Assembly (NCBI RefSeq): GCF_004402495.1
Contig: NZ_SOFH01000016.1
Location: 62,001-126,000, forward strand
DNA: 64,000 bases
Reading direction: 5' to 3'
From: Cryobacterium sp. HLT2-28
GTDB lineage: Bacteria; Actinomycetota; Actinomycetes; Actinomycetales; Microbacteriaceae
In this document: one piece after another, positions 42,318 through 52,874 of the stretch
Position numbering within the stretch: position 1 is the stretch's first letter
How the letters are laid out: each line of letters opens with the position of its first letter
Position numbers and translations under genes: made by a program
The notes under the pieces: generated by a model
The model's database searches: none
What the model was told of the DNA's origin: nothing
What the model saw: the letters and a program-made list of their open reading frames with translations, nothing else

Positions 42318-43994
42318 ATGCCCATCGACGTCTACGACCCGGCCCCTCTCGAACCGGGCACGCTGCGGGTCATCCCGATCGGGGGTCTGGGCGAGATCGG
42401 CCGCAACATGACCTCGTTCGAGATCGACGGCAAGATCCTCATCGTCGACTGCGGGGTGCTGTTCCCCGAGGAGCATCAGCCGGGCGTCGACCTCATCCTG
42501 CCCGACTTCAGCCCGATTAGGGACCGCCTCGACGACATCCTCGGGGTCGTGCTCACCCACGGGCACGAGGACCACATCGGGGCCGTGCCGTATCTGCTCA
42601 AGCTGCGGCAGGACATCCCGTTGATCGGGTCGGGGCTGACCCTCGCCTTCATCGAGGCGAAGCTCAAGGAACACCGGATCACCCCGTACACCCTGCAGGT
42701 GAAGGAGGGCCAGAAGGAACGCCTCGGCCCGTTCAACCTCGAGTTCGTCGCCGTCAACCACTCGATCCCCGACGCCCTGGCCGTGGCGATCAAGACCGTC
42801 GCCGGCACCGTGCTGCACACGGGCGACTTCAAGATGGACCAGCTGCCGCTCGACCACCGGCTGACCGACCTGCGCGAATTCGCCCGGCTCGGCACCGAGG
42901 GCGTCGACCTCTTCCTGGTCGACTCCACGAACGCGGATGTCCCGGGCTTCACCCCCTCCGAGCGCCTGATCGGCCCGGTGCTCGAGGACGTCATCGCCCG
43001 TGCCCCGCGCCGGGTGATCGTCGCCAGCTTCTCCAGCCACGTGCACCGGGTGCAGCAGGTGCTCGACGCCGCCTACGCGAACGACCGCAGGGTGGCCCTG
43101 CTCGGCCGGTCGATGGTGCGCAACATGACCATCGCCGCCGAGCTCGGCTACCTGCGGGTGCCGGAGGGGGTGCTGGTCGATTTCAAGAAGGCCGGCAGCA
43201 TCCCCGACGACAAGATCGTCTATATGTCCACCGGGTCGCAGGGCGAGCCGATGGCCGTGCTCAGCCGGATGGTGAACATGGACCACCAGGTCGAGGTGGG
43301 CCTCGGCGACACGGTCATCCTCGCCTCCAGCCTGATCCCCGGCAACGAGAACGCGGTCTACCGGATCATCGACGGGCTGACCAAGCTCGGTGCCACCGTC
43401 GTGCACAAGGGCAACGCGAAGGTGCACGTCTCCGGGCACGCCGCCGCCGGCGAACTGACCTACTGCTACAACATCCTCAAGCCGAAGAACGTGCTGCCCG
43501 TGCACGGGGAGTACCGCCACCTCGTCGCCAACGCCAAGCTCGCCGTAGAGACCGGGGTGCCCGACGCGAACGTGATCCTCGCCGAGGACGGCACCGTGCT
43601 CGACCTGCGCGCCGGCGTCGTGCGGAAGGTCGGCCAGCTCGACCTGGGCTACGTCTACGTCGACGGGTCGAGCGTCGGCGAGATCACCGACGCCGACCTC
43701 AAGGACCGCCGCACCCTCGCCGAGGAGGGGTTCATCTCGATCATCATCGTGGTCGACGCCTCCACCGGCAAGGTTATCGTCGGCCCGGAGATCCACGCCA
43801 AGGGATTCGCCGAGGACGCCTCCGTCTTCGACGCCGTGCGGCCCAAGATCGAGGCTGCCCTGGCCGAGGCCGCGCAGAACGGGGTGCGCGACACGCACGC
43901 CCTGCAGCAGATCGTGCGCCGCACGGTCGGCCGCTGGGTGAACGTGGCATTCCGCCGCCGCCCGATGATCGTCCCGCTGGTGATCGAGGCGTAG
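42318..43994 (+). CDS. rnj: Ribonuclease J, second paralogue (canonical position)
   Basis: This copy lies between dapA and ftsK, the usual actinobacterial place. The 558 residues hold THGHEDHIG (H81, H83, D85, H86), NHSIPDALAVAI, HTGDFKMD and SGHAAAGEL, all ligands intact. By eye roughly two thirds of residues match the copy at 27900 over the catalytic half, with more change at the C-terminal end. ATG 42318 follows TAGGAGGGCCC. Two active-looking copies suggest either redundancy or division of work. Confidence 0.94.
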   Translation: MPIDVYDPAPLEPGTLRVIPIGGLGEIGRNMTSFEIDGKILIVDCGVLFPEEHQPGVDLILPDFSPIRDRLDDILGVVLTHGHEDHIGAVPYLLKLRQDIPLIGSGLTLAFIEAKLKEHRITPYTLQVKEGQKERLGPFNLEFVAVNHSIPDALAVAIKTVAGTVLHTGDFKMDQLPLDHRLTDLREFARLGTEGVDLFLVDSTNADVPGFTPSERLIGPVLEDVIARAPRRVIVASFSSHVHRVQQVLDAAYANDRRVALLGRSMVRNMTIAAELGYLRVPEGVLVDFKKAGSIPDDKIVYMSTGSQGEPMAVLSRMVNMDHQVEVGLGDTVILASSLIPGNENAVYRIIDGLTKLGATVVHKGNAKVHVSGHAAAGELTYCYNILKPKNVLPVHGEYRHLVANAKLAVETGVPDANVILAEDGTVLDLRAGVVRKVGQLDLGYVYVDGSSVGEITDADLKDRRTLAEEGFISIIIVVDASTGKVIVGPEIHAKGFAEDASVFDAVRPKIEAALAEAAQNGVRDTHALQQIVRRTVGRWVNVAFRRRPMIVPLVIEA

Positions 43995-44162
43995 CCCGCC
44001 CTGGCGCTCAGACCGGAGAAATTCGCGCCACGCGGGTTTCCCGGGCGCCGGGCACGGCGTGTCGCGAAAAACTCCATCCCGAACGTGCGGGACGACAACC
44101 GGGCGCAATCGCGTGGGCGTGGGGTGACCCGGATGTCCGAGGGCGACGGTACCGTAGATTCC

Positions 44163-47027
44163 ATGGCTACGAGCACTAAGTCGACCGGGCGCGCCCGCAC
44201 CTCGCCTGCGCGCGGCACGGCCGCGCGAAAGCCCGCCCAGAAGACCCAGACCCAGAAGACCGTCAAGTTCACGGCTGGCGACCCCGGCCCCGGACTGTTC
44301 GCCCGGATCTGGATGGCGCTCGCCCACGTCACCGGCGGCGCCGCGCGCGCCCTCGGCCCCGAACAGCTCTCCAAGGAGGAACGCCGAGACGGCCTGCCCT
44401 TCTTCCTCGTACTCCTGGCCATCGCGGGCGCGGTGATCGAATGGTTCCTGATCAACAGTCCCGTCGCGCAGACCCTCGACGCCTGGACCTTCGGCGGCCT
44501 GTTCGGCCGGGTCGCATTCGCGCTGCCCGTGATCATGCTGTTGTTCGCGGTCTGGCTTTTCCGCAACCCCAGCTCGGTGCACGACAACGGCCGGATCGGC
44601 ATCGGCCTGTCGCTGCTGCTCGTGTCGGTCTCGGGCCTCTGCCACATCTTCGGCGGCCAGCCGGCGCCCAGCGACGGCATGGAGGTGCTCGCCCTGTCCG
44701 GCGGTGTGATCGGCTGGATGATCGCCGCGCCGCTGATCTACCTGACCACCGCCATCGGCGCCACCATCGTCGTGATCCTGCTGCTGGCCCTCAGCCTCTT
44801 CATCATCACGAAGACCCCGCCGAACCGGATCGGCGCGCGCAGCCGTGAGCTCTACGCCTGGCTGTTCGGCGCCCAGCTCCCCGACCCAGAGGAACGCGCG
44901 GCCGCCCGTGAGGCGAAGCTGGAGAAGACCGTGCAGGTCGAATTCGACGGCGTCGACGAGGACACCAGCACCCTGCCCTGGTGGCGGCGCAACACGAGCA
45001 AGCGCGAGGAAGACCCCGATTTCAGCAGCCCGGTCAGCACGGATGCGCACCCCGCCGGCGAGGCGGAGCCGCCGGCATCCGACCCGCTGAGCACCCTGCT
45101 CGGCGGCGACGGCCGCGGCAGTTTCGCCACCGCCCTGGAGGGTGCCCAGCCGGCTGCGGGCGGCGACAAGGACCACGGCGACTCTGACCACTACGGCACC
45201 GAGGTGCTCGAAGACCTCATCCGCGCCGAGGACGCCATCAAGCGCTTCACCGGCGAGATCGACGTGCAGCGCGGCTCGGCCACGGGCCTGTACGCCGACG
45301 ACCCGACCGGGCTCACCGAGGTACTCCCCGGTTTCGACGAGCTCGACGCGGCCGCTCTTGCCCCGCGCCCCGAAGCCGCCGCCCCGGAGCCGGCAGCCCC
45401 CTACCAGCTGCCGTCGAACACGACGCTGACCAAGGGCCCGCCGGCGAAGGCCCGCTCTGCCGCGAACGACGAGATCGTGAAGTCGATCACCGAGGTGCTC
45501 CGCCAGTTCCAGGTCGACGCGAAGGTCACCGGGTTCTCCCGCGGCCCCACCGTCACCCAGTACGAGATCGAGCTCGGCCCGGGCGTCAAGGTGGAACGGG
45601 TCACCGCGCTGAGCAAGAACCTCTCCTACGCGGTCGCCTCGAACGAGGTACGCATCCTCTCGCCCATCCCGGGCAAGAGCGCCATCGGCATCGAGATCCC
45701 CAACACCGACCGCGAGATCGTCACCCTCGGTGACGTGCTCCGCTCCGGCACCGCGACCAACAGCACCCACCCGATGACCATCGGCGTCGGCAAAGACGTC
45801 GGCGGCGGATTCGTCATCGCCAACCTTGCCAAGATGCCCCACCTGCTCGTGGCCGGTTCCACCGGCTCCGGCAAGTCGAGCTTCGTGAACTCGATGATCA
45901 CCAGCCTGCTGATGCGCGCCAAGCCCAGCGACGTGCGGATGGTGCTGATCGACCCGAAGCGGGTCGAACTCGCCGCCTACGCCGGGGTGCCGCACCTGAT
46001 CACGCCGATCATCACCAGCCCGAAGAAGGCCGCCGAGGCCCTGCAGTGGGTCGTCAAAGAGATGGACATGCGCTACGACGACCTGGCCAGCTTCGGCTTC
46101 CGCCACATCGACGACTTCAACAAGGCCGTCGTGAACAACGAGATCGTGCTGCCCGCCGGCAGCGCCCGCACCCTCAAGCCCTACCCCTACCTCCTCGTCG
46201 TCGTCGACGAGCTCGCCGACCTGATGATGGTCGCCCCGCGCGACGTCGAGGACTCGATCGTGCGCATCACCCAGCTCGCTCGCGCCTCCGGCATCCACCT
46301 CGTCCTGGCCACCCAGCGGCCCAGCGTCGACGTCGTCACCGGCCTGATCAAGGCGAACGTGCCGTCCCGGCTCGCCTTCGCCGTGACCAGCGTCACCGAC
46401 TCCCGGGTCATCCTCGACCAGCCGGGCGCCGACAAGCTGATCGGCCAGGGTGACGCCCTGTTCCTGCCGATGGGGGCGTCCAAGGCCATCAGGGTGCAGG
46501 GCGCCTGGGTCAACGAGGCCGAGATCGAACGGGTCGTCAAGCACGTCACCCAGCAGGCCCGCCCCGACTACCGGCCGGATGTCTCGATGGTCGCCCCGCG
46601 CAAGGAGATCGACTCCGACATCGGCGACGACCTCGAGGTGTTGCTCGCCGCTGCCGAACTCGTCGTCTCCACCCAGTTCGGCTCCACGTCGATGCTGCAG
46701 CGGAAGCTGCGGGTCGGCTTCGCCAAGGCCGGCCGGCTGATGGACCTGCTCGAGTCCCGGGAGATCGTCGGCCCGTCCGAGGGCTCGAAGGCCCGGGACG
46801 TGCTCGTCACGGTCGAACAGCTGCCGAGCGTGCTCGCACTGCTCCGCGGGTCGGACGAGCAGCACCACGCGGCCAGCGCGAACGCGCAGGCCGCCGCGGC
46901 ACACCAGGCCGACAGTGCCCCTGACTCCCGGTACGCCGGCGACCCGGTCGCGAAGATGTCCGAGGGGTACCCTGAAGAAGAGGCTGCCCCCGATGAGGAT
47001 GCCTGGCAACTGACCGACAGGGAATGA
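44163..47027 (+). CDS. ftsK: DNA translocase FtsK
   Basis: FtsK pumps DNA through the division septum. The 954-residue protein has four N-terminal membrane helices (about 80-220) and a charged linker. The RecA-like motor has Walker A GSTGSGKS (565-572) and Walker [14 protein letters not shown] (about 676-688), and a C-terminal gamma winged-helix domain (about 850-915, [23 protein letters not shown]) that reads polar DNA motifs. The start is uncertain: ATG 44163 lies only two bases behind a TAGATT box; ATG 44133 and GTG 44085 are alternatives, none with a good ribosome site. Confidence 0.93.
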   Translation: MATSTKSTGRARTSPARGTAARKPAQKTQTQKTVKFTAGDPGPGLFARIWMALAHVTGGAARALGPEQLSKEERRDGLPFFLVLLAIAGAVIEWFLINSPVAQTLDAWTFGGLFGRVAFALPVIMLLFAVWLFRNPSSVHDNGRIGIGLSLLLVSVSGLCHIFGGQPAPSDGMEVLALSGGVIGWMIAAPLIYLTTAIGATIVVILLLALSLFIITKTPPNRIGARSRELYAWLFGAQLPDPEERAAAREAKLEKTVQVEFDGVDEDTSTLPWWRRNTSKREEDPDFSSPVSTDAHPAGEAEPPASDPLSTLLGGDGRGSFATALEGAQPAAGGDKDHGDSDHYGTEVLEDLIRAEDAIKRFTGEIDVQRGSATGLYADDPTGLTEVLPGFDELDAAALAPRPEAAAPEPAAPYQLPSNTTLTKGPPAKARSAANDEIVKSITEVLRQFQVDAKVTGFSRGPTVTQYEIELGPGVKVERVTALSKNLSYAVASNEVRILSPIPGKSAIGIEIPNTDREIVTLGDVLRSGTATNSTHPMTIGVGKDVGGGFVIANLAKMPHLLVAGSTGSGKSSFVNSMITSLLMRAKPSDVRMVLIDPKRVELAAYAGVPHLITPIITSPKKAAEALQWVVKEMDMRYDDLASFGFRHIDDFNKAVVNNEIVLPAGSARTLKPYPYLLVVVDELADLMMVAPRDVEDSIVRITQLARASGIHLVLATQRPSVDVVTGLIKANVPSRLAFAVTSVTDSRVILDQPGADKLIGQGDALFLPMGASKAIRVQGAWVNEAEIERVVKHVTQQARPDYRPDVSMVAPRKEIDSDIGDDLEVLLAAAELVVSTQFGSTSMLQRKLRVGFAKAGRLMDLLESREIVGPSEGSKARDVLVTVEQLPSVLALLRGSDEQHHAASANAQAAAAHQADSAPDSRYAGDPVAKMSEGYPEEEAAPDEDAWQLTDRE

Positions 47028-47030
47028 CCG

Positions 47031-47630
47031 ATGGCCACACCACTCACGCCCGTCGCGCGCCCCGGCAACTGGAATCTGCCCAACCTGATCACGGTGGTGC
47101 GCATCCTGCTGGCACCCGTGTTCATCTGGCTGCTCCTGGCCGACGCCGGCCAGGACGGCGCCCTCCGCTGGGCCGCCGCAGTGCTCTTCATCCTCGCCAT
47201 CGCGACCGACGGGATCGACGGCGCGATCGCCCGCCGCAACAACCAGGTCACCGACCTCGGCAAGCTCCTCGACCCGATCGCGGACAAGGTGCTCACCGGT
47301 GGGGCGCTCGTGTCCCTGTCCATCCTCGGCGAATTGTGGTGGTGGGTGACCATCGTCATCCTCGTGCGCGAAATCGGCATCACCGTCTTCCGGTTCGTGA
47401 TGCTGAAGGACCGGGTCATCCCCGCCTCACGGGGCGGCAAGCTCAAGACCGTGCTGCAGTCCGTGGCGATCTCGCTGGCCCTCGTGCCGCTCTGGCTGCT
47501 GCTGGGTGACTGGGTGCACTGGGTGAATGGGGCGGTCATGGCCGCGGCGCTGGTCGCGACCGTGATCACCGGGGTCGACTACCTCCTCGCCGCCCGCCGC
47601 GACAACCGCGGCGCCCCGGCCGCGCCCTGA
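47031..47630 (+). CDS. pgsA: CDP-diacylglycerol-glycerol-3-phosphate phosphatidyltransferase
   Basis: PgsA makes phosphatidylglycerol phosphate. The 199-residue membrane protein holds the CDP-alcohol motif DGIDGAIARRNNQVTDLGKLLDPIADK and five to six helices. It starts three bases behind ftsK, and cinA follows. Confidence 0.92.
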   Translation: MATPLTPVARPGNWNLPNLITVVRILLAPVFIWLLLADAGQDGALRWAAAVLFILAIATDGIDGAIARRNNQVTDLGKLLDPIADKVLTGGALVSLSILGELWWWVTIVILVREIGITVFRFVMLKDRVIPASRGGKLKTVLQSVAISLALVPLWLLLGDWVHWVNGAVMAAALVATVITGVDYLLAARRDNRGAPAAP

Positions 47631-47635
47631 CGCCG

Positions 47636-48142
47636 ATGACCGCTGTGCCCGACCTGACGGCCGATCTGATCGGTGCGCTGACCGCGGCCGGCCTGACCAT
47701 CGCCGTCGCCGAGTCGCTCACCGGTGGCCTGCTCACGGCCGAACTCATCCGGATCCCCGGGGCGTCCCTCTGCGTCAACGGGGGAGTCGTGGCCTACCAG
47801 ACCGAGCTCAAGCACACCCTGCTCGGCGTGGACCCGGCGCTCCTGGCCGAACACGGGCCGGTGCATCCGGAGGTCGCCATCCAGATGGCCCGCGGTGTGC
47901 GCACCAGGCTCTCGACGGCCGGCCGCGACGCCGACCTGGGCATCGCGACCACCGGCGTCGCCGGCCCAGACCCGCAGGGCGGGCACCCTGTCGGCACGGT
48001 CTTCCTCGGGCTGTCCCGCGGCGGCGAGGGGTGGGCGATTCCGCTCCGCCTGGCCGGTGACCGGGCGGCGATCCGGGCGCAGACCGTGGCCAGGGCGGTC
48101 GAAGCTGTGCACACCCTGATAGCCGGTTCCCGCCCGGAATAG
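47636..48142 (+). CDS. cinA: Nicotinamide-nucleotide amidase, CinA C-terminal type
   Basis: The 168-residue protein consists of only the C-terminal CinA domain (PncC), which deamidates NMN. It shows IAVAESLTGGLLTAELIRIPGAS with the active Ser, GGVVAYQTELKHTLLGV, and TTGVAGPDPQGGHPVGTVFL. In actinobacteria it commonly precedes the ClgR gene and recA, as here. Confidence 0.92.
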   Translation: MTAVPDLTADLIGALTAAGLTIAVAESLTGGLLTAELIRIPGASLCVNGGVVAYQTELKHTLLGVDPALLAEHGPVHPEVAIQMARGVRTRLSTAGRDADLGIATTGVAGPDPQGGHPVGTVFLGLSRGGEGWAIPLRLAGDRAAIRAQTVARAVEAVHTLIAGSRPE

Positions 48143-48310
48143 TTCATGCGACACGGCGGTTACACCGAGCAGATTCACAAGAAAAGCCCAGTAGTCGTCG
48201 GTAGTCTCGGGGTGTCGGATGAATGTAGTACTGTAGGCCATCCGCCACACCAGACACCAGATGACCGTAGTTCACAAGTGGTACTGAAAAGGTACGAGAA
48301 GGAGGTTCCG

Positions 48311-48619
48311 ATGATTCTTGTAAGACAGGAAATCGGCGATGTGCTCAGGGACTTCCGCCTGCAGAAAGGGCGCACTCTGCGTCAGGTTGCGAGCAAGGCC
48401 AGCGTGGCCCTCGGCTACCTGAGCGAGGTCGAACGCGGTCAGAAGGAAGCGTCCTCCGAAATTCTGGCCTCCGTCGCAGACGCGTTGGAGACCCCGATCT
48501 CGGTCATCATGCGCGAGGTCGGCGACCGTCTCGCGGTCATCGAGGGAATCGACCGTTTCCCCGACACCGTTCCGGACGAACTGGTCGCCAACTTCGACAC
48601 CGGTCTGATGGTTCGCTGA
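48311..48619 (+). CDS. clgR: XRE-family regulator ClgR
   Basis: The 102-residue protein is nearly the textbook ClgR: VRQEIGDVLRDFRLQKGRTLRQVASKASVALGYLSEVERGQKEASSEILASVADAL, an HTH that activates clp protease and other stress genes in actinobacteria. ATG 48311 lies behind GAAGGAGG. The 168 bases upstream, with GTACTG-type repeats (48228-48234 and 48282-48287), probably hold its promoter and its own sites. Confidence 0.93.
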   Translation: MILVRQEIGDVLRDFRLQKGRTLRQVASKASVALGYLSEVERGQKEASSEILASVADALETPISVIMREVGDRLAVIEGIDRFPDTVPDELVANFDTGLMVR

Positions 48620-48650
48620 CGCTTGCGGCAGCGATTCCTGTGCTCCCCGC

Positions 48651-48872
48651 ATGCGCCTGAGTGAGTTCCGGCAGGCCCTGAACGACGAGTTCGGCGAAGG
48701 TTACGGTCGCGTGCTCACCCGGGACCTCATCCTCACCGCCTTCGGGCGCACCGCCGACCAGGCACTGGCCGGCGGTGCGTCGGCACGCGATGTGTGGCTT
48801 GCGCTCTGCGCCGAAACGGACGTCCCGAAGAGCCGCTGGTACGGCGCGGGGCTTCCCGCCGCGCGGAAATAG
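48651..48872 (+). CDS. DUF3046 protein
   Basis: This small protein of 73 residues matches DUF3046: MRLSEFRQALNDEFGEGYGRVLTRDLILTAFG, RTADQALAGGASARDVWLALC and DVPKSRWYGAG. It is regularly found between clgR and recA in actinobacteria. The function is unknown. Confidence 0.88.
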   Translation: MRLSEFRQALNDEFGEGYGRVLTRDLILTAFGRTADQALAGGASARDVWLALCAETDVPKSRWYGAGLPAARK

Positions 48873-48916
48873 CACCCGCTCCGTCGACACCCGCTCCGTC
48901 GACACCCGCTTCGTCC
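48872..48916. repeat. Three tandem 15-bp units ahead of recA
   Basis: RCACCCGCTCCGTCG stands at 48872-48886 and 48887-48901, and with two changes at 48902-48916, starting right at the end of DUF3046. The gap 48873-49190 holds no gene beyond this array and the recA promoter region. Confidence 0.85.
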
Positions 48917-48967
48917 GGCGCGGCGCCGGTGAGTTTCGACGACACGCCCGATTCGAGAGCCAAAAGC

Positions 48968-48995
48968 TCGAATACGTGTTCGCATCTTGCTAGGC
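48968..48995 (+). promoter_or_regulatory. LexA box and promoter of recA
   Basis: TCGAATACGTGTTCGC at 48968-48983 fits the actinobacterial SOS box (CGAAY-N4-GTTCG). A -10 box TAGGCT follows at 48990-48995, so LexA would cover the -35 region. The leader to ATG 49191 is then about 190 bases. Confidence 0.85.
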
Positions 48996-49190
48996 TCCTC
49001 AACAGCAGACGTCGACGACGGATTGTGCACGTGCACCGCGGTTTCCGGCCGATGTCGGAGGTGCGGCGTACAGTCGGTTTTCGTCAGAGACAGACAGCGA
49101 ATGCCTTGTCGAGAGCGGCACCCGGGGTCTTCCCGGTCGCCGCGGTCGACAGCCTATAGGCGCCGAAACGCACGACCGAAGGAGTCCACC

Positions 49191-50330
49191 ATGGCATCAG
49201 CAGCAGACCGCGAGAAGGCACTCGACACCGCGCTCGCCCAGATTGACCGCCAGTTCGGCAAGGGCTCGGTCATGCGTCTGGGCAGCGACGAGCGCGCCCC
49301 CGTCGAGACCATCTCCACCGGATCCATCGCCCTGGACGTCGCGCTCGGGATCGGTGGGCTCCCGCGCGGCCGCATCGTCGAGATCTACGGCCCGGAGTCC
49401 TCCGGCAAGACCACGCTGACCCTGCACGCGATCGCCAACGCGCAGAAGGGCGGCGGAATCGCCGCTTTCATCGACGCGGAACACGCCCTCGATCCTGAAT
49501 ACGCGAGGAAGCTCGGCGTCGACATCGACGCCCTCCTGGTCTCCCAGCCCGACACGGGTGAACAGGCGCTCGAGATCGCCGACATGCTCGTGCGAAGCGG
49601 CTCGATCGACCTGATCGTCATCGACTCCGTCGCCGCGCTCGTGCCCCGCGCCGAGATCGAGGGAGAGATGGGTGACTCGCACGTCGGACTCCAGGCCCGC
49701 CTGATGTCCCAGGCGCTGCGCAAGCTCACCGGTGGCCTCAGCCAGACCAACACCACCATGATCTTCATCAACCAGCTGCGCGAGAAGATCGGCGTGTTCT
49801 TCGGCAGCCCCGAGACCACCGCCGGGGGAAAGGCGCTCAAGTTCTACGCCTCGGTCCGACTGGACATCCGCCGGATCGAAACCCTCAAGGACGGCACCGA
49901 AGCCGTCGGTAACCGCACCAGGGTCAAGGTCGTCAAGAACAAGATGGCGCCGCCGTTCAAGCAGGCCGAATTCGACATCATCTACGGCATCGGCATCTCC
50001 CGGGAGGGCAGCCTGATCGACTTCGGCGTCGACCAGGGCATCGTCAAGAAGTCCGGAGCCTGGTACACCTACGACGGCGACCAGCTCGGCCAGGGCAAGG
50101 AGAACTCCCGGAACTTCCTGCTCAAGAACCCCGACATGGCCAACGAGATCGAGAAGAAGATCCTCTTCAAGCTTGGCGTCGGCCCCGAAGGTGCCGCAGC
50201 CAAGAAGGCCCAACTCGCAGCCGACGCCGCTGCAGCCGCAGTCACGGCTGCCGCCGCAGCCGCGGCCAAGGAGGCCGGCCTGGACGCCAAGTCCGTCCCG
50301 GCGAAGCTCGCAGCGCGCAAGGGCGCGTAG
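49191..50330 (+). CDS. recA: Recombinase RecA
   Basis: RecA forms filaments on single-stranded DNA and triggers LexA self-cleavage. The 379 residues include Walker A GPESSGKT (67-74), [22 protein letters not shown] and the L2 segment. The C-terminal tail is Ala-rich ([18 protein letters not shown]). ATG 49191 follows GAAGGAG. recX starts five bases after the stop. I see no intein. Confidence 0.98.
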   Translation: MASAADREKALDTALAQIDRQFGKGSVMRLGSDERAPVETISTGSIALDVALGIGGLPRGRIVEIYGPESSGKTTLTLHAIANAQKGGGIAAFIDAEHALDPEYARKLGVDIDALLVSQPDTGEQALEIADMLVRSGSIDLIVIDSVAALVPRAEIEGEMGDSHVGLQARLMSQALRKLTGGLSQTNTTMIFINQLREKIGVFFGSPETTAGGKALKFYASVRLDIRRIETLKDGTEAVGNRTRVKVVKNKMAPPFKQAEFDIIYGIGISREGSLIDFGVDQGIVKKSGAWYTYDGDQLGQGKENSRNFLLKNPDMANEIEKKILFKLGVGPEGAAAKKAQLAADAAAAAVTAAAAAAAKEAGLDAKSVPAKLAARKGA

Positions 50331-50335
50331 CCGCG

Positions 50336-51127
50336 ATGGTTCACTTCGAACCGGCCGACGAGGTCACTCCGATCAGCGCGGCCCGCGCGAAAAGCAAGGC
50401 TCGGGCCGCGGCGAAGGCCCTGTCGGCCGAACCGGCCGCGGAGGACTTCGCCGCGGGAACACCGGCACTGGCCCCGGTCACCTACCTGCGCGGTGGGGCC
50501 CCGGCCGGTTCAGCCCCGAATGGTTCAACCCCGAATGGTTCAGCCCCGACCGCGGCGCCGCCCGAGGCGCACGAGGCAGACGAGGATGCCCCGGGTGCGG
50601 CTTCCTCGGCCACCGCCGAGGCCGACGCGGCGGCCGAACGGGAATACGCGGAGCAGGTGCTGCTGCAGCGGCTGCGCGCACGCTCACTGTCGGCCACCGA
50701 GGCACGCACTGTTCTGGCCGGCACCGAGATCGCCGAACACGAGATCGACGAGGTCATCGACCGGTTCGCCGAACTCGGCTACATCGACGAGGGCAAGCTG
50801 GCCGACCAGATCCTGCACAGCCACCACGAACGCAAGGGCCTGGGCCGGTCCGGGGTGCAGGCCGAGATGCGCCGCCGCGGCCTCGACCACGACCTGATCC
50901 TCGAAAAGCTCGAAGAGCTCCCCGACGACGAGGCGGAACGCGCCATCGAACTGGCCTGCAAGCGGGTGCAGCAACTGGGCCGCCTCGACGACCAGACCGT
51001 CGACCGGAGGCTGACCGGGTTCCTCATGCGCAAGGGTTACGCCTCGTCCGCAGTGCGCCTGGCCGTCAAGGCCGCCCTGGCGTCCCGGTCCGGTTCCGGG
51101 GGAGCATCACGGGTGCGGTTCCGCTGA
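50336..51127 (+). CDS. recX: Regulatory protein RecX
   Basis: RecX limits RecA filaments. The 263-residue protein has a disordered first part of about 100 residues and then three-helix RecX repeats (EQVLLQRLRARSLSATEARTVL, VIDRFAELGYIDEGKLADQIL, RSGVQAEMRRRGLDHDLILEKLEE, RRLTGFLMRKGYASSAVRLAVKAAL). The first part contains SAPNG-type repeats coded by three 15-bp units. It is co-transcribed with recA. Confidence 0.93.
   Translation: MVHFEPADEVTPISAARAKSKARAAAKALSAEPAAEDFAAGTPALAPVTYLRGGAPAGSAPNGSTPNGSAPTAAPPEAHEADEDAPGAASSATAEADAAAEREYAEQVLLQRLRARSLSATEARTVLAGTEIAEHEIDEVIDRFAELGYIDEGKLADQILHSHHERKGLGRSGVQAEMRRRGLDHDLILEKLEELPDDEAERAIELACKRVQQLGRLDDQTVDRRLTGFLMRKGYASSAVRLAVKAALASRSGSGGASRVRFR
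50507..50551 (+). repeat. Three tandem 15-bp units in recX
   Basis: GGTTCAGCCCCGAAT occurs at 50507-50521, and with one or two changes at 50522-50536 and 50537-50551. It is in frame and encodes the repeated Gly-Ser-Ala/Thr-Pro-Asn of the disordered region. Confidence 0.85.
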
Positions 51128-51163
51128 TCCGGCGGTCCTTTCCCGCGCTCAGGGTTCGACGCG

Positions 51164-51169
51164 TAAACT
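51164..51169 (+). promoter_or_regulatory. -10 box of miaB
   Basis: TAAACT, then nine bases and ATG 51179. There is no clear ribosome site, so the leader is very short or absent. Confidence 0.45.
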
Positions 51170-51178
51170 GAGGCCACT

Positions 51179-52870
51179 ATGACCCGCAGTACCCCCGCAT
51201 CCCCATTCTCCGGCGCCGTGACGCTGAGCCCACCGGCAGCAAGCACCGAGGACGACCCGATGACCCGCACCCGCACCCTGATCGCGCCGTCGAGCGCGGC
51301 CCGCGCCGCGGACGGCCGGGTGCGCACCTACGAGGTGCGCACCTTCGGCTGCCAGATGAACGTGCACGATTCCGAACGCCTGAGCGGTTCGCTCGAGGCG
51401 GCCGGTTACGTCCCCGCCGCCGGCGAGGAGGCCGACATCGTCGTGCTCAACACCTGCGCCGTGCGGGAGAACGCAGACAACAAGCTCTACGGCAACCTGG
51501 GCCAGCTGGCGTCGGTGAAGCGGCGCCACGAAGGCATGCAGATCGCCGTGGGCGGCTGCCTCGCCCAGAAGGACAAGGACACGATCCTGGCCAAGGCCCC
51601 CTGGGTCGACGTCGTGTTCGGCACCCACAACATGGGGTCGCTGCCCAGCCTGCTGGAACGGTCCCGCCACAACGGCGAGGCCCAGCTCGAGATCCTCGAG
51701 GCGCTGGAAACCTTCCCGTCCACCCTGCCGACCAAACGCGACTCCAGCTACAGCGGCTGGGTGTCCATTTCGGTCGGTTGCAACAACACCTGCACGTTCT
51801 GCATCGTGCCGGCGCTCCGCGGCAAGGAGAAGGACCGCCGTCCCGGCGAGATCCTCGCCGAGATCCAGTCCCTCGTCGACGACGGGGCGATCGAGGTCAC
51901 CCTGCTCGGCCAGAACGTCAACTCCTACGGCGTCGAATTCGGAGACCGTCTCGCGTTCGGCAAGTTGCTGCGCGCCGCGGGACGGATCGAGGGGCTGGAA
52001 CGCATCCGGTTCACCAGCCCGCACCCCGCCGCGTTCACCGACGACGTGATCGACGCGATGGCGGAGACCCCGGCGGTCATGCCGCAGCTGCACATGCCCC
52101 TGCAATCCGGCTCCGACCGCATCCTCAAGTCGATGCGGCGCTCCTACCGCTCCGCCCGTTTCCTCGGCATCCTCGACCGGGTGCGGGCCCAGATGCCGCA
52201 CGCGGCGATCAGCACCGACATCATCGTCGGTTTCCCCGGCGAGACCGAGGAGGACTTCCAGGAGACCCTCCGCGTGGTCGAACTGGCCCGGTTCGCGACC
52301 GCGTTCACCTTCCAGTACTCGATCCGGCCAGGCACCCCGGCCGCCACCATGGCCGACCAGGTGCCCAAAGAGGTCGTGCAGGACCGCTACGAACGCCTCG
52401 CCGCGCTCCAGGAACGCATCTCCTGGGAGGAGAACCAGGCCGTGATCGGCCGAGAGGTCGACCTCCTGGTCGCCAACGGCGAGGGCCGCAAGGATGCCGA
52501 CACCCACCGGCTGAGCGGGCGCGCCCCCGATAGCCGGCTGGTGCACTTCGACGTCCCGGCAGGGTCCGAACTGCCCCGGCCCGGCGACATCGTCACCGTG
52601 ACCGTGACCCAGGCCGCGCCGTTCCACCTGATCGCCGACTCGCTCGACGGCTCCCCGCTGCGGATCCGGCGCACCCGTGCCGGCGATGCCTGGGACCTGG
52701 CCGAGGCCGAGGCGTGCGGGGTGCCCAGCCACGGCGGTGCAGCCGCGACGGGCGGCGCCGTGTCCCTCGGAATGCCGACCCTGGGCCTGCCCTCCACCGT
52801 GCTGCCCGCCGCGGAGCGCAGCACGGTTTCCACGACCCCGATCTACGACGTCACCGACGGGGAGCGCTAA
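51179..52870 (+). CDS. miaB: tRNA-2-methylthio-N6-dimethylallyladenosine synthase
   Basis: MiaB adds the methylthio group to i6A37 of tRNA. The 563-residue protein has the UPF0004 domain with three Cys ([21 protein letters not shown]), the radical-SAM triad CNNTCTFC, and a C-terminal TRAM domain (near 430-500). An extra tail of about 50 residues and a 45-residue lead are variable. A later start at [12 protein letters not shown] is possible. miaA follows after four bases. Confidence 0.94.
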   Translation: MTRSTPASPFSGAVTLSPPAASTEDDPMTRTRTLIAPSSAARAADGRVRTYEVRTFGCQMNVHDSERLSGSLEAAGYVPAAGEEADIVVLNTCAVRENADNKLYGNLGQLASVKRRHEGMQIAVGGCLAQKDKDTILAKAPWVDVVFGTHNMGSLPSLLERSRHNGEAQLEILEALETFPSTLPTKRDSSYSGWVSISVGCNNTCTFCIVPALRGKEKDRRPGEILAEIQSLVDDGAIEVTLLGQNVNSYGVEFGDRLAFGKLLRAAGRIEGLERIRFTSPHPAAFTDDVIDAMAETPAVMPQLHMPLQSGSDRILKSMRRSYRSARFLGILDRVRAQMPHAAISTDIIVGFPGETEEDFQETLRVVELARFATAFTFQYSIRPGTPAATMADQVPKEVVQDRYERLAALQERISWEENQAVIGREVDLLVANGEGRKDADTHRLSGRAPDSRLVHFDVPAGSELPRPGDIVTVTVTQAAPFHLIADSLDGSPLRIRRTRAGDAWDLAEAEACGVPSHGGAAATGGAVSLGMPTLGLPSTVLPAAERSTVSTTPIYDVTDGER

Positions 52871-52874
52871 CCGG

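Noticed and set aside
42306-47009. A minus-strand open frame of over 1500 codons opposite RNase J and ftsK
   Set aside because: It is antisense to two certain genes, of low-complexity composition, and a usual effect of high third-position GC.
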